DNA of 64,000 bases from Candidatus Cacconaster stercorequi (GCA_018064925.1 JAGHUH010000013.1:1-64000), one strand, 5' to 3'. Shown: positions 36,770 to 44,918, counted from the stretch's first letter. Notes: generated from the sequence alone by a model not told the origin. Made by a program: numbers and translations.

Positions 36770-36778
36770 GGGGGAAAT

Positions 36779-37066
36779 TTACAAGCTGTACCGCAGGGCG
36801 CGATAGAGCTTTTCCATGGCGCGTGACAGGGAACGGGAAACGGTGGATTTCTGGATGCCCAGCTCCCGGGCGATGTCGGTCACCCGCATATTCCGGGTAA
36901 AGTGCATCCGCAGAATCTGACGCTCCCGTCGGGTCAGCTCCTGCTCCACGGCCACCGGCAGATTGGTCAGCAGACGCCGAACCTGCTCGCTATTTCCGCC
37001 GGCTGCATCCTGCCGCCACAATCGCAGACTGGCCAGATCCATGGGATCATAGGGAGTATTGGGCAT
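36779..37066 (-). CDS. Small sigma-70 region-4-like protein
   Basis: 95 aa from the ATG at 37066, which has AGGAGG 9 nt upstream; the track start includes seven extra residues. The C-terminal half is a sigma region 4 helix-turn-helix (LTRRERQILRMHFTRNMRVT, DIARELGIQKSTVSRSL). There is no region 2, so it cannot act as a whole sigma factor. It follows and overlaps a coiled-coil ORF by 20 nt. Its function is not known to me; a sigma-like DNA-binding regulator is the best description. Confidence 0.7.
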   Translation of the reverse strand: MPNTPYDPMDLASLRLWRQDAAGGNSEQVRRLLTNLPVAVEQELTRRERQILRMHFTRNMRVTDIARELGIQKSTVSRSLSRAMEKLYRALRYSL

Positions 37067-37280
37067 AGGGACGATACCTCCTGTCATAATATCGTGCGGT
37101 CAGGTTGGCCAGCTCTCTGGTCTGGCGCTCCAACGGCCGCAAATCGTTGATGCGACGATTCAACACTTGAATTTCTGCCGGATCATCACTTTGCTGAATT
37201 TGCAGGGTGAGCTGCCGGATGCGCTCCTGTATGGCCATCGCACCGGCGGCGTATTGCGGGGATAGTTGCTGCAGGGTCAT
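37047..37280 (-). CDS. Small coiled-coil protein
   Basis: 77 aa with AAAGGAG before the ATG. A single helical, charged protein (IRQLTLQIQQSDDPAEIQVL, RPLERQTRELANL) with no recognised domain. It overlaps and precedes the sigma-like gene, so the two are coupled and probably act together. Confidence 0.6.
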   Translation of the reverse strand: MTLQQLSPQYAAGAMAIQERIRQLTLQIQQSDDPAEIQVLNRRINDLRPLERQTRELANLTARYYDRRYRPYAQYSL

Positions 37281-37335
37281 GAAAGGGCTCCTTTCTCATG
37301 TGGTAAAAAAAATGGCACTTTGCTGATAATAAGTG

Positions 37336-37364
37336 TTGACAAATGAGTCAAGTTCTGTTAATAT
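37336..37364 (+). promoter_or_regulatory. Promoter of tRNA-Thr/tRNA-Tyr
   Basis: TTGACA, a 17-nt spacer and TAATAT, 19 nt upstream of tRNA-Thr. Confidence 0.7.
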
Positions 37365-37382
37365 ACATTTTGCTGGTCGTAC

Positions 37383-37458
37383 GCTGGTGTAGCTCAGCTG
37401 GTAGAGCAGCTGATTTGTAATCAGCAGGTCGGGGGTTCGAGTCCGTCCACCAGCTCCA
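37383..37458 (+). tRNA. tRNA-Thr (TGT)
   Basis: 76 nt with encoded CCA. Acceptor GCTGGTG/CACCAGC; anticodon arm CTGATTTGTAATCAG, anticodon TGT. Confidence 0.95.
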
Positions 37459-37467
37459 ATTTCATAT

Positions 37468-37552
37468 GGGGGATTTCCCGAGTGGCCAAAGGGGACAGAC
37501 TGTAAATCTGCTGGCAACGCCTTCGGTGGTTCGAATCCACCATCCCCCACCA
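37468..37552 (+). tRNA. tRNA-Tyr (GTA)
   Basis: 85 nt, class II with a long variable arm, encoded CCA. Acceptor GGGGGAT/ATCCCCC; anticodon arm CAGACTGTAAATCTG, anticodon GTA. Its 3' end is duplicated twice downstream. Confidence 0.95.
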
Positions 37553-37590
37553 AAAAGCGAGTTATGCCGTGTGGCATGGCTCGTTTTTTT
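37532..37590 (+). repeat. tRNA-Tyr 3' end plus terminator, copy 1
   Basis: Begins in the tRNA (CGAATCCACCATCCCCCACC) and runs through the hairpin CGAG..ATGCCGTGTGGCAT..CTCG and T7. It is repeated at 37673-37730 with one deleted base and partly at 37781-37799. Confidence 0.85.
37557..37590 (+). terminator. Terminator of the tRNA-Thr/Tyr unit
   Basis: Stem CGAG/CTCG with ATGCC/GGCAT, then T7. Confidence 0.75.
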
Positions 37591-37632
37591 CGTGGGAATT
37601 GGATTCGAACAGGGCGGCGGCCCGCAGGCTGC

Positions 37633-37659
37633 AAAAAACATGCCGGTGGCATGTTTTTT
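37633..37659 (+). terminator. AAAAAACATGCC hairpin between tRNA-Tyr scars
   Basis: AAAAAACATGCC and GGCATGTTTTTT are a perfect 12-bp stem with a 3-nt loop. It lies in the middle of the 82-bp spacer between copies 1 and 2 of the tRNA-Tyr end. Confidence 0.5.
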
Positions 37660-37672
37660 AGCCCGCGGCTTG

Positions 37673-37730
37673 CGAATCCACCATCCCCCACCAAAAACGA
37701 GTTATGCCGTGTGGCATGGCTCGTTTTTTT
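37673..37730 (+). repeat. tRNA-Tyr 3' end plus terminator, copy 2
   Basis: Identical to copy 1 over 58 bases except for a missing G after the A run. The offset to copy 1 is 141 bases. Confidence 0.85.
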
Positions 37731-37780
37731 ATGTAAAAATCGGGATGGTGGATGAGAAGTTTATCCCCCCTTGTGGGGGA

Positions 37781-37799
37781 AATCCACCATCCCCCACCA
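37781..37799 (+). repeat. tRNA-Tyr 3' end, copy 3
   Basis: AATCCACCATCCCCCACCA repeats the last 19 bases of tRNA-Tyr. An inverted copy (GGGATGGTGGAT) lies about 40 bases upstream, at 37742. Confidence 0.85.
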
Positions 37800-37807
37800 A
37801 ACAACTC

Positions 37808-37833
37808 CGGGCGATTTTATCGCCCGTTTTTTT
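37808..37833 (+). terminator. Terminator after the tRNA-Tyr scars
   Basis: CGGGCGAT, loop TTT, ATCGCCCG, then T7. Confidence 0.8.
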
Positions 37834-37881
37834 ATGCCCCGGTATATCCGCCGCCCGGTGGGGGTATACTGTTGACGGTAC

Positions 37882-37958
37882 AACAAGTATCTTGATGATA
37901 CGGTTACTATATCACAAGAAGTTTGTTGTGTCAAGCATAAAATAACAAGTTTCTTGTT
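37882..37958. promoter_or_regulatory. Four AACAAG-type operator half-sites at 31-bp spacing
   Basis: The hexamers AACAAG, CACAAG, AACAAG and AACAAG begin at 37882, 37913, 37944 and 37975, exactly 31 bp apart. The first three have an inverted partner after three bases: TATCTTGAT, AAGTTTGTT and TTTCTTGTT. The third is a perfect palindrome (AACAAGTTTCTTGTT). The fourth overlaps the promoter spacer of the repressor gene. This is a likely autoregulatory operator array; the inferred binder is the adjacent repressor. Confidence 0.65.
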
Positions 37959-37966
37959 AAATGTAA

Positions 37967-37995
37967 TTGACAAAAACAAGAAAGTAAGTTAATAT
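37967..37995 (+). promoter_or_regulatory. Promoter of the LexA-like repressor
   Basis: TTGACA, a 17-nt spacer and TAATAT. The AACAAG hexamer of the operator array lies inside the spacer, so binding would block RNA polymerase. Confidence 0.75.
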
Positions 37996-38039
37996 AAACA
38001 CAGATTTTGTCGAACGGTGTAGAAAAGGAGGCGGCGCGG

Positions 38040-38789
38040 ATGAGTTTTGGCGAACAGTTACGCCATCGACGCGAGGAACTGCAGCTATCCCGTGCGGAGC
38101 TGGCGGAGCGATTGGGTGTGTCACGCTCTGCGGTGGGCAATTACGAGACGGGAGTCAGCGCACCCAAGGAGGAAATTTTACTGCAGCTGTTTGACGCGCT
38201 GCAGGTGGATCCTAACTATCTGTACCGCGACAGTTTCCGTGCGGATACGGCCTTCACCTGCTCGAATGAGGAGCGTGTGCTGCTGCAAAAGTACCGTGCG
38301 CTGCATCCTGTGGGTCGTCAGGCGGTATACGCGTTGGTGAACAGCCTGCAGATCTATCAGGAGGAGCTGGAGGGTCAGCAGCTTCCGGCCGAGGTGCGAA
38401 CCATTCCGCTGTATTGCTGTCCGGCGGCGGCGGGTTACGCCGCACCGGTGTTCGGAGAGGATTATGAGCCTATCGAGGTCACCGGTGATGTGCCGCCGGG
38501 TGCGGAATTGGCGGTACGCATTCAAGGCGATTCCATGGAGCCGTATATTGCGGATGGCTCGGTGGTCTATGTCAATCACGACCCGCTGCAAAACGGCGAT
38601 GTGGGCATTTTTTGCGTGGACGGCGATATGCTATGCAAGCAGTACTACCGCGATCCGCTGGGCATGGTGTACCTCTTTTCGCTGAATCGGAAGCGTGCCG
38701 ATGCCGATGTGACCTTCTTTCAGGGCAGTGGACGCAGTCTGACCTGCTTTGGCCGCGTTATCATGCACACCCCACCCCTGCCGCGATAA
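38040..38789 (+). CDS. XRE-S24 self-cleaving repressor
   Basis: 249 aa from the ATG at 38040 (AGGAGG upstream). The N-terminal Cro/C1 helix-turn-helix (LSRAELAERLGVSRSAVGNYE) is joined to a C-terminal S24 peptidase domain with IQGDSMEPYIADGS (catalytic Ser) and DGDMLCKQYY (Lys) and a possible cleavage site PAAAGYAAP. Such proteins are phage-like or SOS-type repressors that cleave themselves on RecA signals. No phage genes are nearby. It could regulate itself and remote genes that carry the 31-bp operator pattern. Confidence 0.9.
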   Translation: MSFGEQLRHRREELQLSRAELAERLGVSRSAVGNYETGVSAPKEEILLQLFDALQVDPNYLYRDSFRADTAFTCSNEERVLLQKYRALHPVGRQAVYALVNSLQIYQEELEGQQLPAEVRTIPLYCCPAAAGYAAPVFGEDYEPIEVTGDVPPGAELAVRIQGDSMEPYIADGSVVYVNHDPLQNGDVGIFCVDGDMLCKQYYRDPLGMVYLFSLNRKRADADVTFFQGSGRSLTCFGRVIMHTPPLPR

Positions 38790-38791
38790 AG

Positions 38792-38825
38792 AAAAAGCAC
38801 CGACCGTTCAAAGGTCGGTGCTTTT
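38792..38825. terminator. Bidirectional terminator after the repressor gene
   Basis: AAAAAGCACCGACC, loop, GGTCGGTGCTTTT. Confidence 0.9.
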
Positions 38826-38848
38826 GGTTATGAAGATTTATTTTCCGC

Positions 38849-39589
38849 TTAATTGCTGCGGAAGCGGGACAGAAACTCCTGTGTTTCGGTTTTCCGGGGA
38901 TTACCAAATACCTGCTCCGGTGTGCCCTCCTCACAGATGACGCCCTGGTTCATGTATACCACGCGTGTGCTGACATCACGGGCAAAGGCCATTTCATGGG
39001 TAACGATCAGCATGGTGATCCCCTCCTCGGCCAGCTCCTGAATGACATGGAGCACCTCGCCCACCATTTCGGGGTCCAGCGCGGAGGTAGGCTCGTCGAA
39101 CAGCAGCACCTCCGGGGACATACATAGCGCGCGGGCGATGGCCACACGCTGCTTCTGGCCGCCGGAGAGCTGGCGGGGTCTGGCGTTGATATAAGGTGCC
39201 ATGCCCACCTTGGTCAGATATTTGATGGCGGTTTCCCGTGCCTGGTCCTTGCTTTTTTTCAGCACACGGATGGGACCTGCCATGCAGTTTTCCAGCACGG
39301 TCATGTTGGCAAACAGGTTGAAGGACTGGAACACCATGCCCACATGGGCGCGGTAGGCAGGGGCGTTGACGCTGCGGCCGGCCACATTCTCGCCGTGATA
39401 GAGGATCTCACCGGAGGTGGGCGTTTCCAGCAGATTAATGCAGCGCAGCAGCGTGGATTTACCGGAGCCGGAGGCGCCGATAATACTGGTCACATCGCCC
39501 TTCTGCACGGTAAAGTCGATATCCTTCAGCACCACATGAGCGCCGAAAGCCTTGGATAGGTGTCGGATTTCCAGAATAGTATCTGCCAT
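38849..39589 (-). CDS. Amino-acid ABC transporter ATP-binding protein (probable lysine)
   Basis: 246 aa, a polar-amino-acid-type ABC ATPase. Walker A is [17 protein letters not shown]-loop VGMVFQSFN, signature [15 protein letters not shown] and Walker [14 protein letters not shown]. It starts one nucleotide after the permease stop, as third gene of the unit. By homology alone it would be called glutamine-like (GlnQ), but the lysine riboswitch upstream of the operon argues for lysine. Confidence 0.95.
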   Translation of the reverse strand: MADTILEIRHLSKAFGAHVVLKDIDFTVQKGDVTSIIGASGSGKSTLLRCINLLETPTSGEILYHGENVAGRSVNAPAYRAHVGMVFQSFNLFANMTVLENCMAGPIRVLKKSKDQARETAIKYLTKVGMAPYINARPRQLSGGQKQRVAIARALCMSPEVLLFDEPTSALDPEMVGEVLHVIQELAEEGITMLIVTHEMAFARDVSTRVVYMNQGVICEEGTPEQVFGNPRKTETQEFLSRFRSN

Positions 39590-39590
39590 C

Positions 39591-40436
39591 TTACTTCCCC
39601 CTCTCTTCTTCCAAATTGCGTTCCGCCAGCTCCTCGGGTGTCCGGGTGATGCGGTAGGTGCCGGCAGTCATGACCAGTGGGTCTACCTGTACCAAATCGT
39701 AATGGTCGGAGCCGTCCATCTTCTTCTCCAGAGCGCGGAGCAGGAAGGAGGCAATCAGCGTCATACACAGATATCCCACCATCTCGATGGCGGCGGAGGG
39801 GAAATACAGCAGGTTGATGCCCACAATGTTGCGGTGCTGGGCAAAAAATTCGGTGAAGCCGATGATGAACATCACGGAGGTATCCTTCACATTGATGATG
39901 AAGTTGTTGCCGATCTGAGGCATGATGTTGCGCAGGGCCTGAGGCATGATGACATAGAGCATGGTCTGGAAATGTGTCATGCCGATGGCCTTGGCACCCT
40001 CCGTCTGACCGGGGTCAATGGAGATGATACCGCCGCGGACGGATTCAGCCATGTAAGCGCCGGTGTTGATGGAAACGATGATAATGGAGGCCAGCCAGAT
40101 ACCGCTGTTGCCGGTGAACATGATGGCATTGTTGGTAAAGTACGGCAGACCATAGTAGATGAACACCGCCTGCAGTACCATGGGCGTGCCGCGAAAGACC
40201 TCCACATAGATACGCACCAGAATACGGATCAGCTTCAGAAAGAAGCGCTTGACGGCGCGGTCATTGGAGGTATAGGGGATGGTATTGAGCACACCGCAGA
40301 TCAGGCCAATGACGCAGCCGATCAGCGTAGCCACCAGCGCCAGAATCAGTGTGTTGCGGATGCCGCCCAGATACATGGGCGCGTATTTGGCCCACAGCTT
40401 GGCGATATCCTGCCCCAGAGCAATAAATCGTTCCAT
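39591..40436 (-). CDS. Amino-acid ABC transporter permease (probable lysine)
   Basis: 281 aa. Several transmembrane helices and the EAA loop [20 protein letters not shown] that contacts the ATPase are present (HisM/GlnP type). GAAGGA precedes the start. The C-terminal 35 residues form a hydrophilic tail ([20 protein letters not shown]) longer than usual. Confidence 0.94.
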   Translation of the reverse strand: MERFIALGQDIAKLWAKYAPMYLGGIRNTLILALVATLIGCVIGLICGVLNTIPYTSNDRAVKRFFLKLIRILVRIYVEVFRGTPMVLQAVFIYYGLPYFTNNAIMFTGNSGIWLASIIIVSINTGAYMAESVRGGIISIDPGQTEGAKAIGMTHFQTMLYVIMPQALRNIMPQIGNNFIINVKDTSVMFIIGFTEFFAQHRNIVGINLLYFPSAAIEMVGYLCMTLIASFLLRALEKKMDGSDHYDLVQVDPLVMTAGTYRITRTPEELAERNLEEERGK

Positions 40437-40456
40437 AGGATGTTCCTTCTTTCTGT

Positions 40457-40493
40457 AATGTGAGCCGCCGGCATTTTATCGGCGGCTCACATT
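40457..40493 (-). other. Intercistronic stem-loop between substrate-binding protein and permease
   Basis: AATGTGAGCCGCCG and CGGCGGCTCACATT form a perfect 14-bp stem with no T run. This is the usual kind of stem that protects the 3' end of the abundant binding-protein mRNA, so it probably raises its level over the permease. Confidence 0.65.
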
Positions 40494-40502
40494 GTGTTGT
40501 GA

Positions 40503-41363
40503 TTACAGAGCGGGCTGCACGGCGATAGCCTGATTCATCAGATCCTCGAAAGCAGCCTTGTCCATACCGGAGAGGACGGAGTTGGCAGCGTCCAGCAGAT
40601 TGGTGTTGCCCTTGGCAACGGAGAGACCGATGTTGATCTCACCCTCGTCCACCTGGAAGTTATCGGTGGAGTTGGAGAAGTCCAGCAGGACCAAATCGTC
40701 ATAGGCAGCCACAGCGCCCATCGCGGTGGGCATATCGGTGCAGATGAAGTCCACGGTACCGGTCTCCAGCGCCATGATCATAGCGGGCGCGGTCTCAGCG
40801 GCGGTCTGAATGTCAGCGCCCTTGATCTGGGGCAGGCAGGAGTCATACCAGATGGTAGCGGACTGGGAGGTGCACTTGCCGCTGAGCTCAGAGATACCCT
40901 TTGCGGAGGCCAGAGGGCTGTCGGCCTTGGTCACGCAGACGATGGAAGCGTAGAAGTAGGGGCCTGCCATGTCAACTTCCTGCAGACGCTCCTCGGTCAT
41001 GGACTGACCGGCGATGGCCATATCAATGGTGCCGCTCTCCAGAGCGGGAGTCAGGCCGCCCCATTCCAGAGCCATGATCTGCAGATCCCAGCCGTTGGCG
41101 TCGGCGATCTTCTTGGCGATCATCACATCGTAGCCGTTGGCATAGGAGCCGGGGTTGTTGGCGATAGCCACGGCGCCGTTGGAGTCGTCCATCTGGGTCC
41201 AGTTGTAGGGAGCGTACTGACACTCCATACCGACAGTCAGGATGCCGTCCTCTACACCGGGTACATTTTCGGCGGTATCGCCGGCGGTGTCGCTGCTGCT
41301 GCCGCAGGCCACCAGGGACAGGGCCATGATCATGGCCAGGATCAGGGTAAGAATTCTTCTCAT
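40503..41363 (-). CDS. Amino-acid ABC transporter substrate-binding lipoprotein (probable lysine)
   Basis: 286 aa. Lipoprotein signal MRRILTLILAMIMALSLVAC, then a polar-amino-acid-binding fold (GILTVGMECQYAPYNWTQ, SGTIDMAIAGQSMTEERL). AAAGGTG precedes the start. The gene is the first of the operon and lies downstream of a lysine riboswitch and terminator, so lysine is the likely ligand. The sequence motifs alone do not distinguish lysine from related amino acids. Confidence 0.92.
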   Translation of the reverse strand: MRRILTLILAMIMALSLVACGSSSDTAGDTAENVPGVEDGILTVGMECQYAPYNWTQMDDSNGAVAIANNPGSYANGYDVMIAKKIADANGWDLQIMALEWGGLTPALESGTIDMAIAGQSMTEERLQEVDMAGPYFYASIVCVTKADSPLASAKGISELSGKCTSQSATIWYDSCLPQIKGADIQTAAETAPAMIMALETGTVDFICTDMPTAMGAVAAYDDLVLLDFSNSTDNFQVDEGEINIGLSVAKGNTNLLDAANSVLSGMDKAAFEDLMNQAIAVQPAL

Positions 41364-41408
41364 GTTGTTTCACCTTTCCTTTTTGTTGTTTTGGCGCGAA
41401 GCCATGCA

Positions 41409-41440
41409 ATAAAAAATGAACCGCTTTGTTAAGCGGTCCA
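41409..41440 (-). terminator. Terminator of the lysine riboswitch
   Basis: On the minus strand GGACCGCTTAACAAAGCGGTTC is followed by T6, between the riboswitch and the substrate-binding gene. Confidence 0.85.
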
Positions 41441-41469
41441 TAGGAAAGACGGAAAAAATAAGTCCGATA

Positions 41470-41650
41470 CAGCCCAATGATAGCGCTCCACAAAGTAATT
41501 GTGACAGTCCGGCAGGTATTTCCTGACGGCCCAGCTCTGAAAATGCAGGCCAAATTCAAAGCTTCGGCGACGACCCCTTTCCCGCCTGGCGGCTACCTGA
41601 CCTTGCCAAACGGTACTGATGAACATCGCACCTCTATCAAGCGATTCAAT
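41470..41650 (-). ncRNA. Lysine riboswitch (L box)
   Basis: Minus-strand order: GATAGAGGTGCGA, a variable arm, GGAAAGGGGTCGTCGCCGAA, CTGGGCCGTCAGGA, GGACTGTCACAATTACTTTG and GTGGAGCGCTATC. These match the conserved parts of the Bacillus lysC lysine riboswitch, including the P1 pair GATAG/CTATC. A terminator follows, so lysine should turn the transporter off. Confidence 0.92.
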
Positions 41651-41657
41651 TGCCCAT

Positions 41658-41686
41658 ATGGTAGCATGGAGTTGTACTTTTGTCAA
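41658..41686 (-). promoter_or_regulatory. Promoter of the lysine transporter leader
   Basis: TTGACA, a 17-nt spacer and TACCAT on the minus strand, just upstream of the riboswitch. Confidence 0.65.
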
Positions 41687-41740
41687 CAGGCGAAGTTATT
41701 ATTATTACTAATGACAGGGATGGGAGTTACCCGGCAGAGC

Positions 41741-41776
41741 AAAAAAAGAGGACACTCATAAATGAGTGTCCTCTTT
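41741..41776 (-). terminator. Terminator after tRNA-Gly
   Basis: GAGGACACTCAT/ATGAGTGTCCTC with a 2-nt loop and T7 on the minus strand. Confidence 0.9.
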
Positions 41777-41852
41777 TGGAGCGGGCGACGAGGCTCGAAC
41801 TCGCTACCTCGACCTTGGCAAGGTCGCGCTCTACCAGATGAGCTACGCCCGC
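41777..41852 (-). tRNA. tRNA-Gly (GCC)
   Basis: 76 nt with encoded CCA on the minus strand. Acceptor GCGGGCG/CGCCCGC; anticodon stem CGACC/GGTCG with loop TTGCCAA, anticodon GCC. Confidence 0.96.
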
Positions 41853-41865
41853 AAACGCAAGATTT

Positions 41866-41894
41866 ATTATACGCATAAATCCTGCATCTGTCAA
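41866..41894 (-). promoter_or_regulatory. Promoter of tRNA-Gly
   Basis: TTGACA, a 17-nt spacer and TATAAT on the minus strand. Confidence 0.8.
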
Positions 41895-41932
41895 CCCCTA
41901 AAATGACATTTTCTGAAAAAATCAAAATATCT

Positions 41933-42598
41933 TCAATTCTGCTGCGCGTCGGACTGCGGCTGCATCAGAATTTCGATGATGCCGGCGTTGTTCTGGGTGG
42001 GATAGAAATTGACCTGCCACTCCTCGTCATCGGAGATGCCGTTTTCTGTTCGCACCCGCTTTACGGTGCTGTATACATCATTTTTCTGGTGGTCAAAGTA
42101 TCCTACCTGAATGACCAATTCACTTTGTCCGGCGGCGACGGCGTCACTGAGCAGATCGTAAAGCGCCGCCACGCTGGTGGTATGCACGATCCCGCCCATC
42201 TGCTCCGGCGTTCTGCGATAGCTGATGGTCAGCGTGATCTGGCTGTAATTGCGGGAAGAGTCATCAATGTCATAGGTCATGTAATCCACGGCATAGGCGC
42301 CCATGGGGGTCTCCTGCTTGACCTCCTGACAGGCTTGCTCTGCCGCCTCGGCGGCGTTCAGCGTTTCCCCCTCGGTGGGATAGAGCCAGATGGTGCCGTC
42401 GGTCTCCTGCGAGCCGATGAGCAGCAGCAGATCGTTTACCAGATCCTGATAGCTTTCCGCGCGCAGCACAGAGCGATCCGCGCTCTCGTAGTAGGAGGAG
42501 GTGTGGGGCCGGACGCTGGTGTATTCCCGGTTCAGCACGGAGCAGCCGCTCAGCAAAAGAGCCGATGCCAGCAGCAGGGCCGGAATGCCTTTTTTCAT
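41933..42598 (-). CDS. Hypothetical lipoprotein downstream of the topoisomerase gene
   Basis: 221 aa. Lipoprotein signal MKKGIPALLLASALLLSGC (lipid Cys at about 19), then a soluble domain with no family I can name (SYRRTPEQMGGIVHTTSVAA, VGYFDHQKNDVYSTVKRVRT). GGAGAG precedes the start. It is 24 nt downstream of the topoisomerase A gene and may share its transcript. An uncharacterised surface protein. Confidence 0.75.
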   Translation of the reverse strand: MKKGIPALLLASALLLSGCSVLNREYTSVRPHTSSYYESADRSVLRAESYQDLVNDLLLLIGSQETDGTIWLYPTEGETLNAAEAAEQACQEVKQETPMGAYAVDYMTYDIDDSSRNYSQITLTISYRRTPEQMGGIVHTTSVAALYDLLSDAVAAGQSELVIQVGYFDHQKNDVYSTVKRVRTENGISDDEEWQVNFYPTQNNAGIIEILMQPQSDAQQN

Positions 42599-42622
42599 CG
42601 TACCCTCTCTCCTTTCCAGTGA

Positions 42623-44863
42623 TTACAGCAGCTCCAGCTGCTTTTCGTCGGAATCCTCCGGACGGATCAGTGCGCCGGCGGCGGGAATGGAACGCACGCG
42701 ATAGCGGCTCATGTTGGTGATCCCGGTGTCGGCAGGCCGCGCCACGCGCTCAAAGCGATACTTCGGCTTCACGGTCATCACCGCCACGCCCTGGGTGGAG
42801 CGGGTAGCCTTGGGTGATAGCAGCGCAGTGTGGAAGATCAGCGCCCGCGGCTCGTTGGTATAGAGCGCCAGCTCCTCGTCCTCTTGCAGCAGCATCAGCT
42901 CCACCAGCGGCGATTTGTCGCTGTATGCGCCGGTGAGCTTGCGGCGGTTGGAGGTGGTGGCATAGGACTGCAGCGGCACCTTGGCCACCTTGCCGCTTTC
43001 AAAGAAGAACAGCATATTGCCGCTGTAATCGCCGGGCAGGCACATATAGATGACATTTTCCCCGTCATCCATCCCCAGCTTGGCAGGCAGATAGTCACCC
43101 AGCACGGAGGCCTTGCTGTCGCCGAATTCGCTGACGCGGGTCTTGTAGACCTGACAGCGGTCGGTGAAGAACATGATCTCCTCCGCCATGGTGGTCTCGA
43201 AGCTCTGGCGCAGGGAGTCCCCCTCCTTGAACTTCTGCTCGCCGGACATCCGCAGAGACTGCGGCGTGATGCGCTTGAAGTAGCCCTCGCGGCTCAAAAA
43301 CAGATGCACCGGCGAGTTGTCCACCTGCGCTTCCTCCACATATTCCTCCACCTCGTGGTCGTAGATGATTTCCGTGCGGCGCGGGGCGGCGTACTTTTTC
43401 CGCACAGCGGTCAGCTCATCAATGATGATCTTGCGGATGCGGCGGGGCTGGGAGAGGATATCCTCCAGATCCAGAATTTCATCCTCCAGCGCGGCGGTCT
43501 CCTGCACGCGCTTGAGAATATATTCCTTGTTGATATTGCGCAGCTTGATCTCTGCCACATATTCCGCCTGCACCTGATCGATGCCAAAGCCGATCATCAG
43601 GTTGGGAATGACCTCGGCCTCCTCCTCGGTTTCGCGGATGATGGCAATGGCCTTGTCAATATCCAGCAGAATGCGCTTCAGGCCCTTCAGCAGGTGCAGC
43701 TTTTCCTTTTTCCTGTTCAGCACGAAGTAGACCCGGCGCTTGACGCAGTCGGTGCGCCACGCCGTCCACTCATTGAGGATTTCCCCCACACCCATGACCC
43801 GGGGCATACCGGCGATCAGGATGTTGAAGTTGCAGCTTACCGTGTCCTGCAGCGGGGTCAGCTTAAAGAGTTTCTGCATCAGCTTGTCGGGATCCACGCC
43901 GCGCTTGAGGTCGATGGCCAGCTTCAGACCACTGAGGTCGGTCTCGTCGCGCATATCGTTGATCTCCTTGACCTTGCCCAGCTTGATCAGCTCCGCCACC
44001 TTGTCCAGAATGACCTCCAGCGAGGTGGAGTAGGGAATTTCGTAGATCTCAATGAGATTTTCCTTTTTGATGTAGCGGTATTTGGCGCGCACCTTGATGC
44101 CGCCGCGTCCGGTGCGGTAGATCTCCCGCAGCTCCTCGTTGTTGCAGATCAGCTGACCGCCGGTGGAGAAGTCGGGTGCCGGCAGCGTGGAGAGAATGTC
44201 GTGATCGGGATTTTTCAAAAGAGCGACGGTGGTGTCGCACACCTCGCCCAGATTAAAGCCGCAGATCTGGGATGCCATACCCACGGCGATGCCCTGATTG
44301 GCGCTCACCAGCACATTGGGAAAGGTGGTGGGCAGCAGGGCGGGTTCCTTCATGGTGTTGTCGTAGTTGTCCACAAAGTCCACGGCGTCGCAGTCCAGAT
44401 CGCGGAACAGCTCGGCGCAGATGGGCGATAGCTTTGCCTCAGTATAGCGGCTGGCGGCGTAGGCCATGTCCCGGGAATAGACCTTGCCGAAGTTGCCTTT
44501 GCTGTCCACAAAGGGGTGCAAAAGGCTCTCGTTGCCGCGGGCTAAACGCACCATGGTCTCATAAATGGCGGCATCGCCGTGGGGATTTAAGCGCATGGTC
44601 TGACCCACGATGTTGGCGCTCTTGGTGCGGCTGCCGGTTAAAAGCCCCATCTTGTACATGGTGTATAAAAGCTTGCGGTGGGCGGGCTTGAAGCCGTCGA
44701 TCTCCGGGATGGCGCGGGATACGATCACGCTCATGGCGTAGGGCATATAGTTGGCGTCCAGCGTTTCGGTGATGGGCTGCTCCAGAATTTTGCCCTGCAA
44801 TCCCATCACATTGGGGCTGTTGATATGGCGTGTGATTTGTTCGGTATCTTTCTTCTTGGCCAT
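42623..44863 (-). CDS. Divergent type IIA topoisomerase subunit A
   Basis: 746 aa. The GyrA/ParC fold is clear: DGFKPAHRKLLYTMYKMGLL, GNFGKVYSRD and the catalytic Tyr140 in AASRYTEAKLSP. The C-terminal beta-propeller is shorter and lacks an obvious GyrA box, so this looks like a topoisomerase IV-type or a second gyrase-like enzyme for decatenation. Its partner is the toprim gene at 45320-47308. The gyrase pair of the chromosome is not in the window. The gene name (parC or another) is uncertain. Confidence 0.9.
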   Translation of the reverse strand: MAKKKDTEQITRHINSPNVMGLQGKILEQPITETLDANYMPYAMSVIVSRAIPEIDGFKPAHRKLLYTMYKMGLLTGSRTKSANIVGQTMRLNPHGDAAIYETMVRLARGNESLLHPFVDSKGNFGKVYSRDMAYAASRYTEAKLSPICAELFRDLDCDAVDFVDNYDNTMKEPALLPTTFPNVLVSANQGIAVGMASQICGFNLGEVCDTTVALLKNPDHDILSTLPAPDFSTGGQLICNNEELREIYRTGRGGIKVRAKYRYIKKENLIEIYEIPYSTSLEVILDKVAELIKLGKVKEINDMRDETDLSGLKLAIDLKRGVDPDKLMQKLFKLTPLQDTVSCNFNILIAGMPRVMGVGEILNEWTAWRTDCVKRRVYFVLNRKKEKLHLLKGLKRILLDIDKAIAIIRETEEEAEVIPNLMIGFGIDQVQAEYVAEIKLRNINKEYILKRVQETAALEDEILDLEDILSQPRRIRKIIIDELTAVRKKYAAPRRTEIIYDHEVEEYVEEAQVDNSPVHLFLSREGYFKRITPQSLRMSGEQKFKEGDSLRQSFETTMAEEIMFFTDRCQVYKTRVSEFGDSKASVLGDYLPAKLGMDDGENVIYMCLPGDYSGNMLFFFESGKVAKVPLQSYATTSNRRKLTGAYSDKSPLVELMLLQEDEELALYTNEPRALIFHTALLSPKATRSTQGVAVMTVKPKYRFERVARPADTGITNMSRYRVRSIPAAGALIRPEDSDEKQLELL

Positions 44864-44918
44864 TGGAACAATGTCCTTTCTTCAATCATGCTGAATGATA
44901 AATGATGAATGCTGAATG

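Noticed and set aside
37532-37799. Repeats considered as a CRISPR array
   Set aside because: There are only two full copies and one partial copy with unequal spacing, all derived from tRNA-Tyr, and no cas gene is present.
38849-41363. Glutamine transporter call
   Set aside because: The lysine riboswitch directly upstream is stronger evidence about the substrate than the generic family match.
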